DNA of 64,000 nt from Companilactobacillus halodurans (GCF_009600985.1 NZ_VDFP01000003.1:62001-126000), one strand, 5' to 3'; counted from the stretch's first letter, positions 9,701 to 19,025 are shown. Numbers and translations: made by a program. The notes: generated from the sequence alone by a model not told the origin.

Positions 9701-10536
9701 TGAAAAAATTAATTAAATTGTTGATGGTTTTTGCATTGCTGCCTTCACTGACAGCTTGTGCCAACCAAAGCCAAGCCGCTAGTACTACTGATAGTAAGGT
9801 AGAAGTTGTAAAAAACTATTCTTATCAAAAGAAAACTAAAAAATTAGTTACTAAAAATAAGAAATTAAAAAAATCTATTACCAAATTGCAGCAAGAAATA
9901 GCTGACGATCAGAAGTTTATTGACGAGCACAACAATAAACCAGTCCAGAATTCTGCTAACACTAAATTAGCCGATATGAACTATAACGGAACGCAAGAAA
10001 TTATCGTTAATAACAATCAGCCTAATTTTTCTCAAACTGATTTGAACACTAATAATGGTGCTTGGCAAAAATATGGCGATTTGGATAATCTTAATCGTGT
10101 CACGTCCGCAAATGCTTTGTTAAACGTTTCTTTGATGCCATCAGCCAAACGTGAGGCGTTGCATTGGAATCCAACCGGTTGGCATAATAAACGAATCAGC
10201 GGGGGATGGCTCTATAACAGAAGCCATTTGATTGGCTATCAATTGACGGGTCAAAATAATAATCCTAAAAACTTGATGACAGGAACTCGTTCATTGAATA
10301 GTCCGGAAATGTTAGCTCATGAAATGGATATTGCTTATTATTTGAAGAAAAGTAGTTCCCATTACATCAGATATCGTGTCACGCCAGTCTTTAGAGGAAA
10401 TGAATTGTTGCCTCGCGGCGTGCAAATGGAAGCTCAATCAATCGGTGATAATTCGGTTCGCTTTAACGTCTATATTTTCAATGTTCAATCAGGCGTTACT
10501 TTAAATTACGCAGATGGAATTAGTCAAATTGGATAA
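9700..10536 (+). CDS. Secreted lipoprotein DNA/RNA non-specific endonuclease (EndA/NUC type)
   Basis: A 278-residue nuclease. The N-terminal signal peptide ends in a lipobox LTAC (Cys at 20), predicting a membrane lipoprotein. A Lys-rich helix (40-75) follows, then the beta-beta-alpha-metal nuclease fold with NRSHLIGYQLTG around residue 175, where His is the general base (a variant of DRGH). The ATG overlaps the TGA of the previous gene (TGATG), indicating translational coupling. Family roles include nucleotide scavenging and DNA uptake; the role here is not shown. Confidence 0.85.
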   Translation: MKKLIKLLMVFALLPSLTACANQSQAASTTDSKVEVVKNYSYQKKTKKLVTKNKKLKKSITKLQQEIADDQKFIDEHNNKPVQNSANTKLADMNYNGTQEIIVNNNQPNFSQTDLNTNNGAWQKYGDLDNLNRVTSANALLNVSLMPSAKREALHWNPTGWHNKRISGGWLYNRSHLIGYQLTGQNNNPKNLMTGTRSLNSPEMLAHEMDIAYYLKKSSSHYIRYRVTPVFRGNELLPRGVQMEAQSIGDNSVRFNVYIFNVQSGVTLNYADGISQIG

Positions 10537-10543
10537 AAATTAA

Positions 10544-10586
10544 AAAATGGACTCAGTAATCTTTTTTTGATTACTGAATCCATTTT
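10544..10586 (+). terminator. Terminator after the nuclease gene
   Basis: An 18-bp stem (AAAATGGACTCAGTAATC with its near-complement) encloses a loop of T. It lies directly after the stop codon. Confidence 0.8.
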
Positions 10587-10766
10587 GATATATTTCAATG
10601 CAGGCTCTCTCTTATTGTTACTTATTAAATGCTATAAAATATTTATGTTAAGTATTTTTACTAAAAAATACTCTATTAAAATTAAAGGAAAAATAGAATA
10701 AGCAAGATTCTAATAGGTGGGATAAGAGGGCTGTAACTTAAATTTGATAAAATTGTTATCATAAAG

Positions 10767-11264
10767 TAGTCATAAGTAAATAGAATGACATAGTTCTAAA
10801 ACAGCGCTATCAAGCAGGTAAATTGTACTCAAGGTTCATAAGTAAATAAAATGACATAGTTCTAAAACAGTTAATCCGCTTATCTCTTCAAATCTAAGGG
10901 TTCATAAGTAAATAAAATGACATAGTTCTAAAACATGTTTTAACGTTCCAGAATTTTCTTGTTAGGTTCATAAGTAAATAAAATGACATAGTTCTAAAAC
11001 TAACTTAACTTGTTTTCTGCATTTTGTTCAGGTTCATAAGTAAATAAAATGACATAGTTCTAAAACGCAGTTTTGTACCAGTCATCGAACACTGAAGGTT
11101 CATAAGTAAATAAAATGACATAGTTCTAAAACAAAGATGGATTAGTGAGATACCACAATTCGGGTTCATAAGTAAATAAAATGACATAGTTCTAAAACGT
11201 CTTCCTCTTCTTGCTTGCAAGAGTTCTAGGTTCATAAGTAAATAAAATGACATAGTTCTAAAAC
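10767..11264 (-). CRISPR. Type II-A CRISPR array, 8 repeats and 7 spacers
   Basis: There are eight 36-nt repeats (first 10767-10802, last 11229-11264) with seven spacers of exactly 30 nt. On the transcribed minus strand each repeat begins GTTTTAGAACTATGTCATTT and ends TTATGAACC. Pairing with the tracrRNA sets the minus strand as the crRNA strand. The copy at 10767-10802 differs at four positions, marking it as the old trailer end, so the leader is above 11264. The other seven repeats are identical. The spacers show no resemblance to each other. Confidence 0.97.
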
Positions 11265-11664
11265 CGTTGTTTTCTAACCAAATTCTAATAATTGGCTTGT
11301 CACTATCATAATTAGAAATAATTTTTAAAGATATAAGTCTTAAATCAAAAGCCTCCACGTGATTTTATGTTCTATTTAGATTTATCATTTATCAGTAAAC
11401 ATCTGTAATGTTGAAAAGAAAAGATTATTATCTATGAAATCGAAATAAAGCACAATTCCACCGTTAATTTATCATATCCATCTTATCTTTTGATAATATC
11501 TATATTTTTTATTATTTACTATATCTAATATATCGTCAAGGTTTAATAGCAAATAGTATGGTTGCATAATAAGATCCATTTAAAAATTTAAATAATCAAG
11601 GTATTAGCTTTATAAGACGATTGGATTAAATAGTTCACTAGTTCATAGAATTTCTTCTAAAATA
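11265..11664. other. CRISPR leader side, no cas adaptation genes
   Basis: About 400 AT-rich bases separate the array from the tracrRNA promoter. This is where cas1, cas2 and csn2 would normally lie. I find no open frame resembling any of them. The part next to the array should be the leader and promoter for pre-crRNA on the minus strand. A short GTG frame of about 35 codons starts at 11358 and runs into the array; it has no recognisable similarity. Confidence 0.6.
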
Positions 11665-11693
11665 TTGATATAAATATGGAAATGAGATACACT
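11665..11693 (+). promoter_or_regulatory. tracrRNA promoter
   Basis: TTGATA (11665-11670), a 17-bp spacer and TACACT (11688-11693). The predicted start near 11700 falls exactly at the beginning of the anti-repeat. Confidence 0.7.
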
Positions 11694-11699
11694 GTATTC

Positions 11700-11791
11700 G
11701 TTCACAAGTAAATAAAATGACATAGTTAAATTAAAATAACCATTAATGTTAAATAGCCATTGTGCCGCTCCTGCGTAGGAGCTTTTTTTTT
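11700..11791 (+). ncRNA. tracrRNA
   Basis: The anti-repeat runs from about 11700. AAGTAAATAAAATGACATAG matches the CRISPR repeat perfectly in the complementary sense, and the downstream TTAAAAT pairs with the GTTTTA repeat start. An unpaired AAAT opposite G(A) forms the bulge typical of type II-A duplexes. After a short nexus-like hairpin the RNA ends in a terminator, GCTCCTGCGTAGGAGC (11767-11782), followed by nine T. It is transcribed toward the 3' end of cas9 (convergent). Confidence 0.9.
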
Positions 11792-11801
11792 GCCCTTTTT
11801 A

Positions 11802-14800
11802 TCAGTCAATATGAAATCTTGTTTCATATAATCCAGTTACTGATTGATAAATTAAATCAGTATTGCCTAACTCCAAACCGTTATTTCTTCTTTTTCTGCC
11901 AAATTCCTTTTTTTTGATTCCATTAAAAGAGAGATATATTTTTGTAGAATTGACACTTAAAAATTTTAGTAGTTGCTGTAAAGTATCAACTTTTTCTGAT
12001 GTAGAAGATTGTACAAAATTGTCAATGTTATCATTTAAGAATTCATACTCTTTTGTGTAATAGGGATATAATTTCTTCATTTTTATAGTGAGTTCCTTAA
12101 ATATGTCAGTTAGAATATTTTTATTGTAAAAAGCTAAAATCAAATCAAAATCTGTATCCTCTGTTTCAAGTAACTTCAAAAGAGCTGAATGTTCAGGGGA
12201 AATAAATAATTGACGACCATTAATTATTTCTTCACCCGACTTTAGTTCCAAGTAACCATTTTTATTACTATACGTTAATTGTCCTATAGGTACTTTATCT
12301 CTAATGATTTTTATGGATTCCTTATGTTTAATATTTTTTTCTAACCAATTTTGTAAGTTTTCTTTTTTACTAAGAGATTTCATTAATCTAATAGGTATTG
12401 AAATTGATTTTGTCTTTTTATTGTCAATATTTACAATTGCAATATAAGAAGTTTTTTCTTCAGTAAATCCTCCATAAATTTTAGGATTTAAATTCTTTTT
12501 TTGAGGAATAAGGTTTTTATATTTGGATTTTGGGGAATATATTGTTTCTTTGTAAAATTGACCGGTTTTAATTTCTGTCTTTCTAGTAATATTGTATTGA
12601 TGGTAATTAAATATTTTTAAGATTTTATCAAGGAATGTCTTATTCCAAATGGTTTTTCCAGTATTTTTGTCATATTGTGTAGTTCCATTGACTAATGGAG
12701 AGATTATAAAACCATTTTTTTTGTTGTCAGGTATTTTTTTCTCTTTAGAGTATAAATGTTGTACTTGGCCGTAAAATTTATTATATTCTCCATTAAGTAG
12801 TAGCATTTCATCTGTAGGAAATTTCTTTAATTGATATGTGCCTAAAAAACTCGCTAAATAAGCATCTTGAGCATGATGAAAGTCATTGACATTACGATTT
12901 TTTACTAATTCTGGGTGTTGAAAATGATAAGAGTTATTTTGGTTACTTAGTGCTTTTCTGAAAGAAGTAGAAAGATTAGCTCTAATTTGAATACAAGTAG
13001 TCCCTTCATCTTTGTACATGCTATCTAATATGTTCGCAACTCTTTTTACCATTTGAGAGGTTTGTACTAATTGACGATTTATAAATCCTAATTTATCCCT
13101 GTCTGTAATCACTCGTCTAGTCAGATTCTTAAATTTTTTCAATCCCATCATGCCATTGTTTAACATGTAAGTCCACCGATCTAGGTTCTTATCTATTATT
13201 GATGGATTCAACAATAAATAATCACCCTTACGTTGATTTTCTTTAGCTAATATTAAAGCCTTATTTTCTAAAGAATCATCAGGAATATAAGTTCTTGGTA
13301 ATATATGGTCTACTTGATACTGAGACAAATTTTCTATATTTAAAGGTTCATCGGAGTACAATGATTTTCCGTTTTGTAAAAAATAGAGCATTAGACGTTC
13401 ACTTGACAAATTATTTTTATATTTTTTAAAGTCATCTTTAATTTCTTTATCTGGAACTAAATATTGACTTAACTGTGGTTTGAAGTCATCAACCTTATTA
13501 GCCATTTTGTTCTGTAATTTTTGAATACGCTTTTTACGAGATGTGGATAATTCAGATTTATCACTTTCCCTTGTAACTTCAATGAAAATATGTTTAGGAG
13601 CATGTCCCATAAAAGTTACTATTTCTTGGACTATTTTAATTGCTTGTGTAATACCTCTTTTTAGAGCAGGGGAAGCATGAACATCATCGATCATATCAGA
13701 GATACTGGTATTTTCATTTTTGTTTAAATTATAATTCTCAATATAATTTTTGAAATCGTATTTATTATTTTTAATAATGCTATTGAAATTATTGTTTGTT
13801 GACCACATTAAATCCAAGATAGAATAATTTGATAGCTGTCGTGATTGAGGCGTATTAGTTTCGGTTTTAATATCAATAAGAGTTTTCCTAGATAAACGCC
13901 CCCAACCTTTATAACGCATGTTGGATAGTTGTTTGATTTGATTGTCAGTGTAATCGTAATTGGAATTATGTAGTTTCTCTTTTAATATTTGTTTATCTTC
14001 AAAAATTGTTAACCATTCAATAAGCTCTTCAATTTGCTTACTATTTTCTCTGTTTTCTATAAAAGATGATCCGAAAACTTTTTTCATATCTAAATAAGAA
14101 GTCAAACTAGAATTAAATTTATCCTTTTGCGATAAACCAATTAATATAGGATTTCTATAATATCCTTGAGCAATTAACCATTTTTTTACTTTATCGACGG
14201 TAACTTTTTTATATTTTTTAAATATTTCGTTATAAATACGCTGCTTAATTTTTACAGTTAATCTAGATCCATTTGGATTTGATTTTAGATTTTCTGTTAT
14301 ATGAATATTATTTAATTCATTAAGGGCTTCATATCGTTGATAAATGAAGCTATTCTTTGGTAGAACAGGTTCCCCAATTAAAAATGAATCTGTAACAGTC
14401 ATACGACGAATAAACTGGTTTGATGATGCTTCTCGATCTACAATTTCGTCGAAATTCCATGGACGTATGTGTCCGTTTGATTTTCGTTCCATCCATGCAA
14501 AAGGGCTCTTTTCAGATGATTGGAGGGGTCCTACATAGTAAGGTATGTGAAATTTTAATATTGATAATAATTTATCTTTATTTTCTTTTAGAAAGGGATA
14601 ATATTGACCTTGATTATCAATAATTTTCTCCATTTCTAATTTATTTAACTGATAAGGTATAACTCCATTTTCTTTATTACGTGGTTTAACTAGATATGTT
14701 CCTTCATCTATTTTTTTTTCAGCTTCTTTTGCTAGATTCAAGGGTTCAGCTATTTTGAGAAAATCTTTTATACTAGAATAAAATTTCTTGATATCATAAT

Positions 14801-15875
14801 TTGGTTCTCTGATGTAACTATAATAAGCTTTTCTAGAATCCATTACAGCATCTTTATCTTTAGTAGTATGCCACATATCACGTAATTTACATAAATCAAT
14901 GTGATGTTTCTCATACTGTTTAACTTTTGCCATACTTAGATAAGATTCGCCACTAAGAATTTCATTTAAAGTGATGCTACTATATATTCTATTAGCGGAA
15001 TCTAGTAGTGTTAATTGCTCATCATCTAGCAATGATTCTAAACTATCTAATTGTGATTCTACATCTTTACCTTTAAAGCTAAATTTTTCGTCATCTTTAG
15101 TTAGGGATGTTTTAAAAATAGAATTTAAATGAGCTGTATTGCCTAAGACTAAAGTAAGAACTTCATTTAGTCTTTTTTTTGAATTTTTATCAAGATTTAA
15201 ATTATTTAAAATATTATTTGATTTGTCAGATACTTTTCCATGGCTAATTAGAATATTAGTAATATGAGTCCAATCACAATTGTCAGGAAAGGAAATATCA
15301 TAATTTATTAACTGTTGATTGAATTCAAACAATTCTTTTGTCAAATCATTATTTAGATTTGAAATACTAAACTTTTGATGCTCATAAGTAAAGTTACCTC
15401 GGTATTTAAGAATGTTGTGAAGTGCCAAATAAACTAAGCGAATATCAAATTTCTTTTTGTTTAGAATTAATTCTTTTCTCAAGTGGAAAATTGTAGGGTA
15501 TTCCTTGTAGTAATCTTTGTCTGTATAAGATTTATCAATAAATAAATTATATTTATCTCTCTTTCTATCAGAATCTTTTTTAGAAACCCAAGAATTTTGC
15601 AAACGTAACAAAAAAGAGGGATCAATTGTAGCTAATTGTTCACTAAAAACCTCATTAAGCCAATTGATATGGTTCTTTTTTCTTTTATAACGTCGTCTTG
15701 TAGAACGATATATTCTAGTCTTTTTTGCTGTGGATGCATTTTTAAATAATCTTGCACCCCAGAGATTTTTCTTTTTTTGATTGATTAAATCGTAGACTTC
15801 GCTTGTGGCGGCCCATCCAACTGAATTTGTACCAATATCTATACCAATATTATAAGGTTCTTCTCTTTTTGTCAT
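11802..15875 (-). CDS. cas9: CRISPR-associated endonuclease Cas9 (type II-A)
   Basis: RNA-guided DNA nuclease of 1357 residues. RuvC-I has NIGIDIGTNSVG with catalytic D13. The Arg-rich bridge helix (TRIYRSTRRRYKRKK) lies around residues 50-70. RuvC-II has FIEVTRES with E766, HNH has VDHILPR with H857, and RuvC-III has HHAQDAY with D1004, so all catalytic residues are intact. An upstream in-frame ATG at 15887 exists, but GGAGG overlaps it and is ideally placed for the ATG at 15875, which I chose. It has no cas1, cas2 or csn2 neighbours. The next gene upstream encodes a MerR regulator. It should be active for interference with the adjacent array and tracrRNA. Confidence 0.96.
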   Translation of the reverse strand: MTKREEPYNIGIDIGTNSVGWAATSEVYDLINQKKKNLWGARLFKNASTAKKTRIYRSTRRRYKRKKNHINWLNEVFSEQLATIDPSFLLRLQNSWVSKKDSDRKRDKYNLFIDKSYTDKDYYKEYPTIFHLRKELILNKKKFDIRLVYLALHNILKYRGNFTYEHQKFSISNLNNDLTKELFEFNQQLINYDISFPDNCDWTHITNILISHGKVSDKSNNILNNLNLDKNSKKRLNEVLTLVLGNTAHLNSIFKTSLTKDDEKFSFKGKDVESQLDSLESLLDDEQLTLLDSANRIYSSITLNEILSGESYLSMAKVKQYEKHHIDLCKLRDMWHTTKDKDAVMDSRKAYYSYIREPNYDIKKFYSSIKDFLKIAEPLNLAKEAEKKIDEGTYLVKPRNKENGVIPYQLNKLEMEKIIDNQGQYYPFLKENKDKLLSILKFHIPYYVGPLQSSEKSPFAWMERKSNGHIRPWNFDEIVDREASSNQFIRRMTVTDSFLIGEPVLPKNSFIYQRYEALNELNNIHITENLKSNPNGSRLTVKIKQRIYNEIFKKYKKVTVDKVKKWLIAQGYYRNPILIGLSQKDKFNSSLTSYLDMKKVFGSSFIENRENSKQIEELIEWLTIFEDKQILKEKLHNSNYDYTDNQIKQLSNMRYKGWGRLSRKTLIDIKTETNTPQSRQLSNYSILDLMWSTNNNFNSIIKNNKYDFKNYIENYNLNKNENTSISDMIDDVHASPALKRGITQAIKIVQEIVTFMGHAPKHIFIEVTRESDKSELSTSRKKRIQKLQNKMANKVDDFKPQLSQYLVPDKEIKDDFKKYKNNLSSERLMLYFLQNGKSLYSDEPLNIENLSQYQVDHILPRTYIPDDSLENKALILAKENQRKGDYLLLNPSIIDKNLDRWTYMLNNGMMGLKKFKNLTRRVITDRDKLGFINRQLVQTSQMVKRVANILDSMYKDEGTTCIQIRANLSTSFRKALSNQNNSYHFQHPELVKNRNVNDFHHAQDAYLASFLGTYQLKKFPTDEMLLLNGEYNKFYGQVQHLYSKEKKIPDNKKNGFIISPLVNGTTQYDKNTGKTIWNKTFLDKILKIFNYHQYNITRKTEIKTGQFYKETIYSPKSKYKNLIPQKKNLNPKIYGGFTEEKTSYIAIVNIDNKKTKSISIPIRLMKSLSKKENLQNWLEKNIKHKESIKIIRDKVPIGQLTYSNKNGYLELKSGEEIINGRQLFISPEHSALLKLLETEDTDFDLILAFYNKNILTDIFKELTIKMKKLYPYYTKEYEFLNDNIDNFVQSSTSEKVDTLQQLLKFLSVNSTKIYLSFNGIKKKEFGRKRRNNGLELGNTDLIYQSVTGLYETRFHID

Positions 15876-16111
15876 GATATCCTCCATTTACATTTGTATT
15901 TGATACATAAAGAATACAATATATGAGCTAATTAAAGTGATTTAAATCCTAATTTGAGGTCTTTTTTATAAGATACATTTTTTATGTTGAAATAATAACT
16001 TTTTTGTATTATGAAAAGCAATTAACAAGTATATATGATGGTTCAAATTCGTAATATGAAGGAATTGCTAGTAAGTTGTTTAGATCTAATTATATTAAGT
16101 TATGAGGTTGT

Positions 16112-16522
16112 TTAGTTGAATCTTCTAGCAGCACTTAAACTGTCACGCTTTTTGCCACTGATGATGTCATTTTCCAATTGTATCTTTTTATTAAGTTTAT
16201 CGAGTCGAATTTGAGAAGCACTTTTTTGTTCTTGAGCTCTAATATATTGCTTCAACAATAAATCGTGGCGTTTTTGTAAGGCGATAGGGCCAGTTTTTTG
16301 ACTCAATTCGATATACTCTTTGATTTCTGGAATTGGCGTTCCTAATTCTCTTTGAAATTGGATTCCTTGCAACCAGACAATTGCCTCATCGTCGAAAATC
16401 CTTTGTCCTTCGTCATCACGGATAACAGAAGGGACCAGTCCTAAATCTGTGTAATATCTAATCGTAGCGATTGGCAAATCAATTTTTTTACTTACTTCAG
16501 AAATTTTTAACATTGTAATCAC
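16112..16522 (-). CDS. MerR-family transcriptional regulator
   Basis: A 136-residue DNA-binding protein. The N-terminal winged helix has the pattern ISEVSKKIDLPIATIRYYTDLGL typical of MerR. A dimerization coiled coil (about 80-125) follows. There is no Cys-rich metal-binding loop, so it belongs with the small-effector or stress-type members. An in-frame start four codons in (MLKISE) is also possible. Its target is unknown; the neighbours are cas9 downstream and lacD upstream, both apparently unrelated. Confidence 0.82.
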   Translation of the reverse strand: MITMLKISEVSKKIDLPIATIRYYTDLGLVPSVIRDDEGQRIFDDEAIVWLQGIQFQRELGTPIPEIKEYIELSQKTGPIALQKRHDLLLKQYIRAQEQKSASQIRLDKLNKKIQLENDIISGKKRDSLSAARRFN

Positions 16523-16599
16523 ATTCTTAGTTTGTAAAGGAAAGCTTCATAGGTGATGTTAGCACCTTTTACTTTGCAAACTTAGACGATTTGTCACAG

Positions 16600-16636
16600 A
16601 AAAAAAGCATACCCGCAATGGATATGCTTTTTGAAA
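16600..16636 (-). terminator. Terminator after lacD
   Basis: AAAAGCATA and TATGCTTTT form the stem, followed by T residues on the minus strand, just past the lacD stop. Confidence 0.8.
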
Positions 16637-16646
16637 TTCTAATAAA

Positions 16647-17642
16647 TTAGTCTTTTGAAACTTTTTCTTTCCATGAAGTTGCTGTTTCAGCAAGAACTTT
16701 ATTAAGGTCTTCGATGTTCTTCTTACCTTGATCGTTCATCCACTTCTTACCAGCTTCTTCACCATCTTTAGCGAATGGTTCAACGGCACCTCTCCATGTA
16801 GCACGGCCACAAAGAACACCATTGAATTTAGCATCTGCATCTTTAGCAAGGTGCAATTCGTCTCTAAATGCTTCAGCAGTAACACCGGCACTCAAGAAGA
16901 TGTATGGCAAGTTTGTTGCATCACTTTGTTCCTTGAAGTACTTAACAGCTTCATCCTTTGTGTAAACAACAGGGTTGTCGCCATTGAATCCTTCAACGTA
17001 GTCAAGGTTAATAGGAACTTCAACCTTCAAGACGTCAATGTGATACTTCTCTTTTGAAAATTCTTTCATAGCTTCGATAACTTTGTGAGGCTTTACTTTA
17101 GCGTATTCTGCGCTCTTAACATCACCGATTGAGTCATCGTATGTAACTAATTCTACGAACAAAGGAATATCTTCAGCGACACATTCGTCACCGATTCTTT
17201 CAACGAAAGCTTCCTTTTGGTCAACGATTGATTTATCTTCGTCAGGGTCAGTGTATAGCAAGAACTTGATTGAGTCTGCTCCAGCTTCCTTGAGACGACG
17301 TACAGACCAGATTGGGATCAAATCAGGAATTCTACCTGGTTCAGTAGCATCGTAACCAGTCTTTTCGTATGAAACTAATAGACCTGAGCCATCAGCTCTA
17401 ACTTTTGAAGCTGGAAGGCCATATTCTGGATCCAATAGAATAGCAGAAGCATAAGGTGTTAGTTCTTTAGAAATCGCTTTCTTGAACTCCACAATATCTT
17501 CCTCGTTAGCTGGCTTGTTTGCGGCTGCGGCTAACATTTTCTTCAATGAACCACGTTGGTCAATAGCAAGAGCTGCAATAACTCCGTTCTTGTCAGACAT
17601 TTTTTCTAGTGCTGCGTACTTTTTTGGTGTTGTCATATACAT
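16647..17642 (-). CDS. lacD: Tagatose 1,6-diphosphate aldolase
   Basis: Cleaves tagatose-1,6-bisphosphate to dihydroxyacetone phosphate and glyceraldehyde-3-phosphate, the last step of the tagatose-6-phosphate pathway. It has 331 residues, the class I LacD length. Conserved blocks include ALAIDQRGSLKKM near the N-terminus, LLDPEYGLPAS, the Schiff-base Lys region LKVEVPIN, and FLSAGVT. GGAGG lies just before the ATG; a second in-frame ATG two codons in is nearly as good. It follows lacC by 27 bp and ends the operon at the terminator 16600-16636. Confidence 0.95.
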   Translation of the reverse strand: MYMTTPKKYAALEKMSDKNGVIAALAIDQRGSLKKMLAAAANKPANEEDIVEFKKAISKELTPYASAILLDPEYGLPASKVRADGSGLLVSYEKTGYDATEPGRIPDLIPIWSVRRLKEAGADSIKFLLYTDPDEDKSIVDQKEAFVERIGDECVAEDIPLFVELVTYDDSIGDVKSAEYAKVKPHKVIEAMKEFSKEKYHIDVLKVEVPINLDYVEGFNGDNPVVYTKDEAVKYFKEQSDATNLPYIFLSAGVTAEAFRDELHLAKDADAKFNGVLCGRATWRGAVEPFAKDGEEAGKKWMNDQGKKNIEDLNKVLAETATSWKEKVSKD

Positions 17643-17669
17643 TCATTCCTCCGAATAATAAATTAAACA

Positions 17670-18614
17670 TTAGTACTTAACTATGTCTACCTTTTCAAAA
17701 TAATCTTTATACTGTCTAATGTCAATATTTCCAGTCTTTTCTTGTAAAGTATTCAAGAGACCGACTGTCATAGCTCTTTTCATAATATCTTCTGGGCTTT
17801 CATCCTTAACTAAACCTGCAGCCAAACCGGCTACGGTAGAGTCACCAGATCCAACAGGGTTAACGGCGTTAATTTTTGGAATATTTATTTTGAAGAAGTC
17901 ATTTTGGTATTTAACAAAAGCACCCTGTGCCCCTAGTGACACTACGACCCAAGGAATTCCTTGGAAAATTTCTTCGGTTGTCAATTTGTCTTTCAAATCA
18001 CTCAAGTCAGTAATATCTTTGCCGATTAATTGAGCAATTTCGTCTTGATTAGGTTTAATCATAAATGGTTTAGTTTCATTTTCTAATGCTAGACGTAAAG
18101 GTTCATTTGAACTGTCTAAAATGACAGGAACATTATGTTTAGCAGCGAGTTGAACCATTTTAGAATAAACGCCAGTTGAGAGGCCTTGTGACAGGCTTCC
18201 CGAGATAGTTACTAATTTAAAGCTGCTTACTTGATCCTCAAAATGTTCAAGAAAAGCATTTTCATCATCTTTTGAAAGGATAGGACCGGCTTCAAGAATT
18301 TCCGTTTGGTCGCCATCGTCATGTAAAATAGCGATACAATTTCTTGATTCTTGACTTATTTTCATAAAGGCATGGTCAATATCATTTTCATCGAGTTGAT
18401 CAGTGATATATTGACCGATCGTGCCACCGATAATACCTGATGCTGTTACTGAAACGTTTAGTTGCTTAAGAACTCTTGTAACGTTTAATCCCTTGCCACC
18501 AGCTGTCTTGGAAACATCTTTAACGCGATTCACGGTATCGACGTTTAGGTGTTCTAATGGATAAGAGATATCAACGGAAGGGTTCATGGTGATTGTTAAA
18601 ACTGAATTACTCAT
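17670..18614 (-). CDS. lacC: Tagatose-6-phosphate kinase (PfkB family)
   Basis: Phosphorylates tagatose-6-phosphate to tagatose-1,6-bisphosphate. It has 314 residues from the ATG at 18614, chosen because AAGGGGG lies 9 bases upstream; an open frame extending to 18662 lacks such a site. PfkB signatures are present: TAGGKGLNVTR near residue 40 and NPVGSGDSTVAG near residue 250 with the catalytic Asp. 1-Phosphofructokinase (FruK) is the closest alternative, but its place between lacB and lacD decides for LacC. The lacB-lacC gap is unusually long (532 bp) and filled with palindromes. Confidence 0.9.
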   Translation of the reverse strand: MSNSVLTITMNPSVDISYPLEHLNVDTVNRVKDVSKTAGGKGLNVTRVLKQLNVSVTASGIIGGTIGQYITDQLDENDIDHAFMKISQESRNCIAILHDDGDQTEILEAGPILSKDDENAFLEHFEDQVSSFKLVTISGSLSQGLSTGVYSKMVQLAAKHNVPVILDSSNEPLRLALENETKPFMIKPNQDEIAQLIGKDITDLSDLKDKLTTEEIFQGIPWVVVSLGAQGAFVKYQNDFFKINIPKINAVNPVGSGDSTVAGLAAGLVKDESPEDIMKRAMTVGLLNTLQEKTGNIDIRQYKDYFEKVDIVKY

Positions 18615-18691
18615 TGTGCGGACCCCCTTGTAAAATTTCAAATGGTCATTAAAGACCACCAAAAATGGGTTAGATGAAACAAAACCTCTCT

Positions 18692-18754
18692 AAGTTAGTC
18701 CGGCTTCAAGCACTGTACTGTTTATTAGTTCAGTGCTTGAAGCTGGGCTAACTT
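18692..18754. repeat. 24-bp near-perfect inverted repeat upstream of lacC
   Basis: Arms 18692-18715 and 18731-18754 (starting AAGTTAG and ending CTAACTT) pair over 24 bp with two wobble or mismatch positions and a 15-base loop. A T-run follows only on the + strand, although the genes here run on the minus strand. It could process or stabilise the lacB-lacC message or terminate antisense transcription; neither is shown. Confidence 0.75.
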
Positions 18755-18896
18755 TTTTATTTCATATAGCCCAGATGAGTTACGCAACGATGGTAGCTCA
18801 TGTTTATTTTTGGTTATTCTATTGTTTTTTTTGGAAATAAACAATACTTGTATGGAAATCAACAATATTTAAATAACCAAAGGTTTTATTTTAATA

Positions 18897-19021
18897 GTGG
18901 AAACGAGTTACACAAGCCAGATTCCTGTGCTTTGCGAAACTTCCCAAACTGCCTGCTACGCAGTCAATTCGTGAAGTTGTGCAAATGCTCGGAATCTAAG
19001 CGGGCTTGTTTCACTCTCTAA
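18897..19021 (-). repeat. Family-1 palindromic repeat, copy A
   Basis: A ~125-base imperfect palindrome read on the minus strand as AGAGAGTGAAACAAGCCC ... TTGTGTAACTCGTTTCCACT. Outer and middle stems pair, with internal loops conserved against copies B and C (CACGAATTG, TTTGGGAA). It is adjacent to copy B and also sits between lacB and lacC. Confidence 0.8.
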
Positions 19022-19025
19022 CTAA

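Noticed and set aside
11005..11358. 117-codon minus-strand frame with a repeated FRTMSFYLLMN motif
   Set aside because: It is a translation of CRISPR repeats: the 66-base repeat-spacer unit is divisible by three, so one frame stays open. It is not a gene.
11265..11664. Possible csn2 or cas1 remnant between array and tracrRNA
   Set aside because: I read the short frames on both strands and found no recognisable Csn2, Cas1 or Cas2 segment.
15876..15887. Upstream ATG as the cas9 start
   Set aside because: That ATG overlaps the GGAGG that is correctly spaced for the ATG at 15875, so the downstream start is preferred.
18800..19021. 73-codon + strand frame rich in Cys
   Set aside because: It lies over a palindromic repeat, lacks a ribosome site and matches nothing recognisable.
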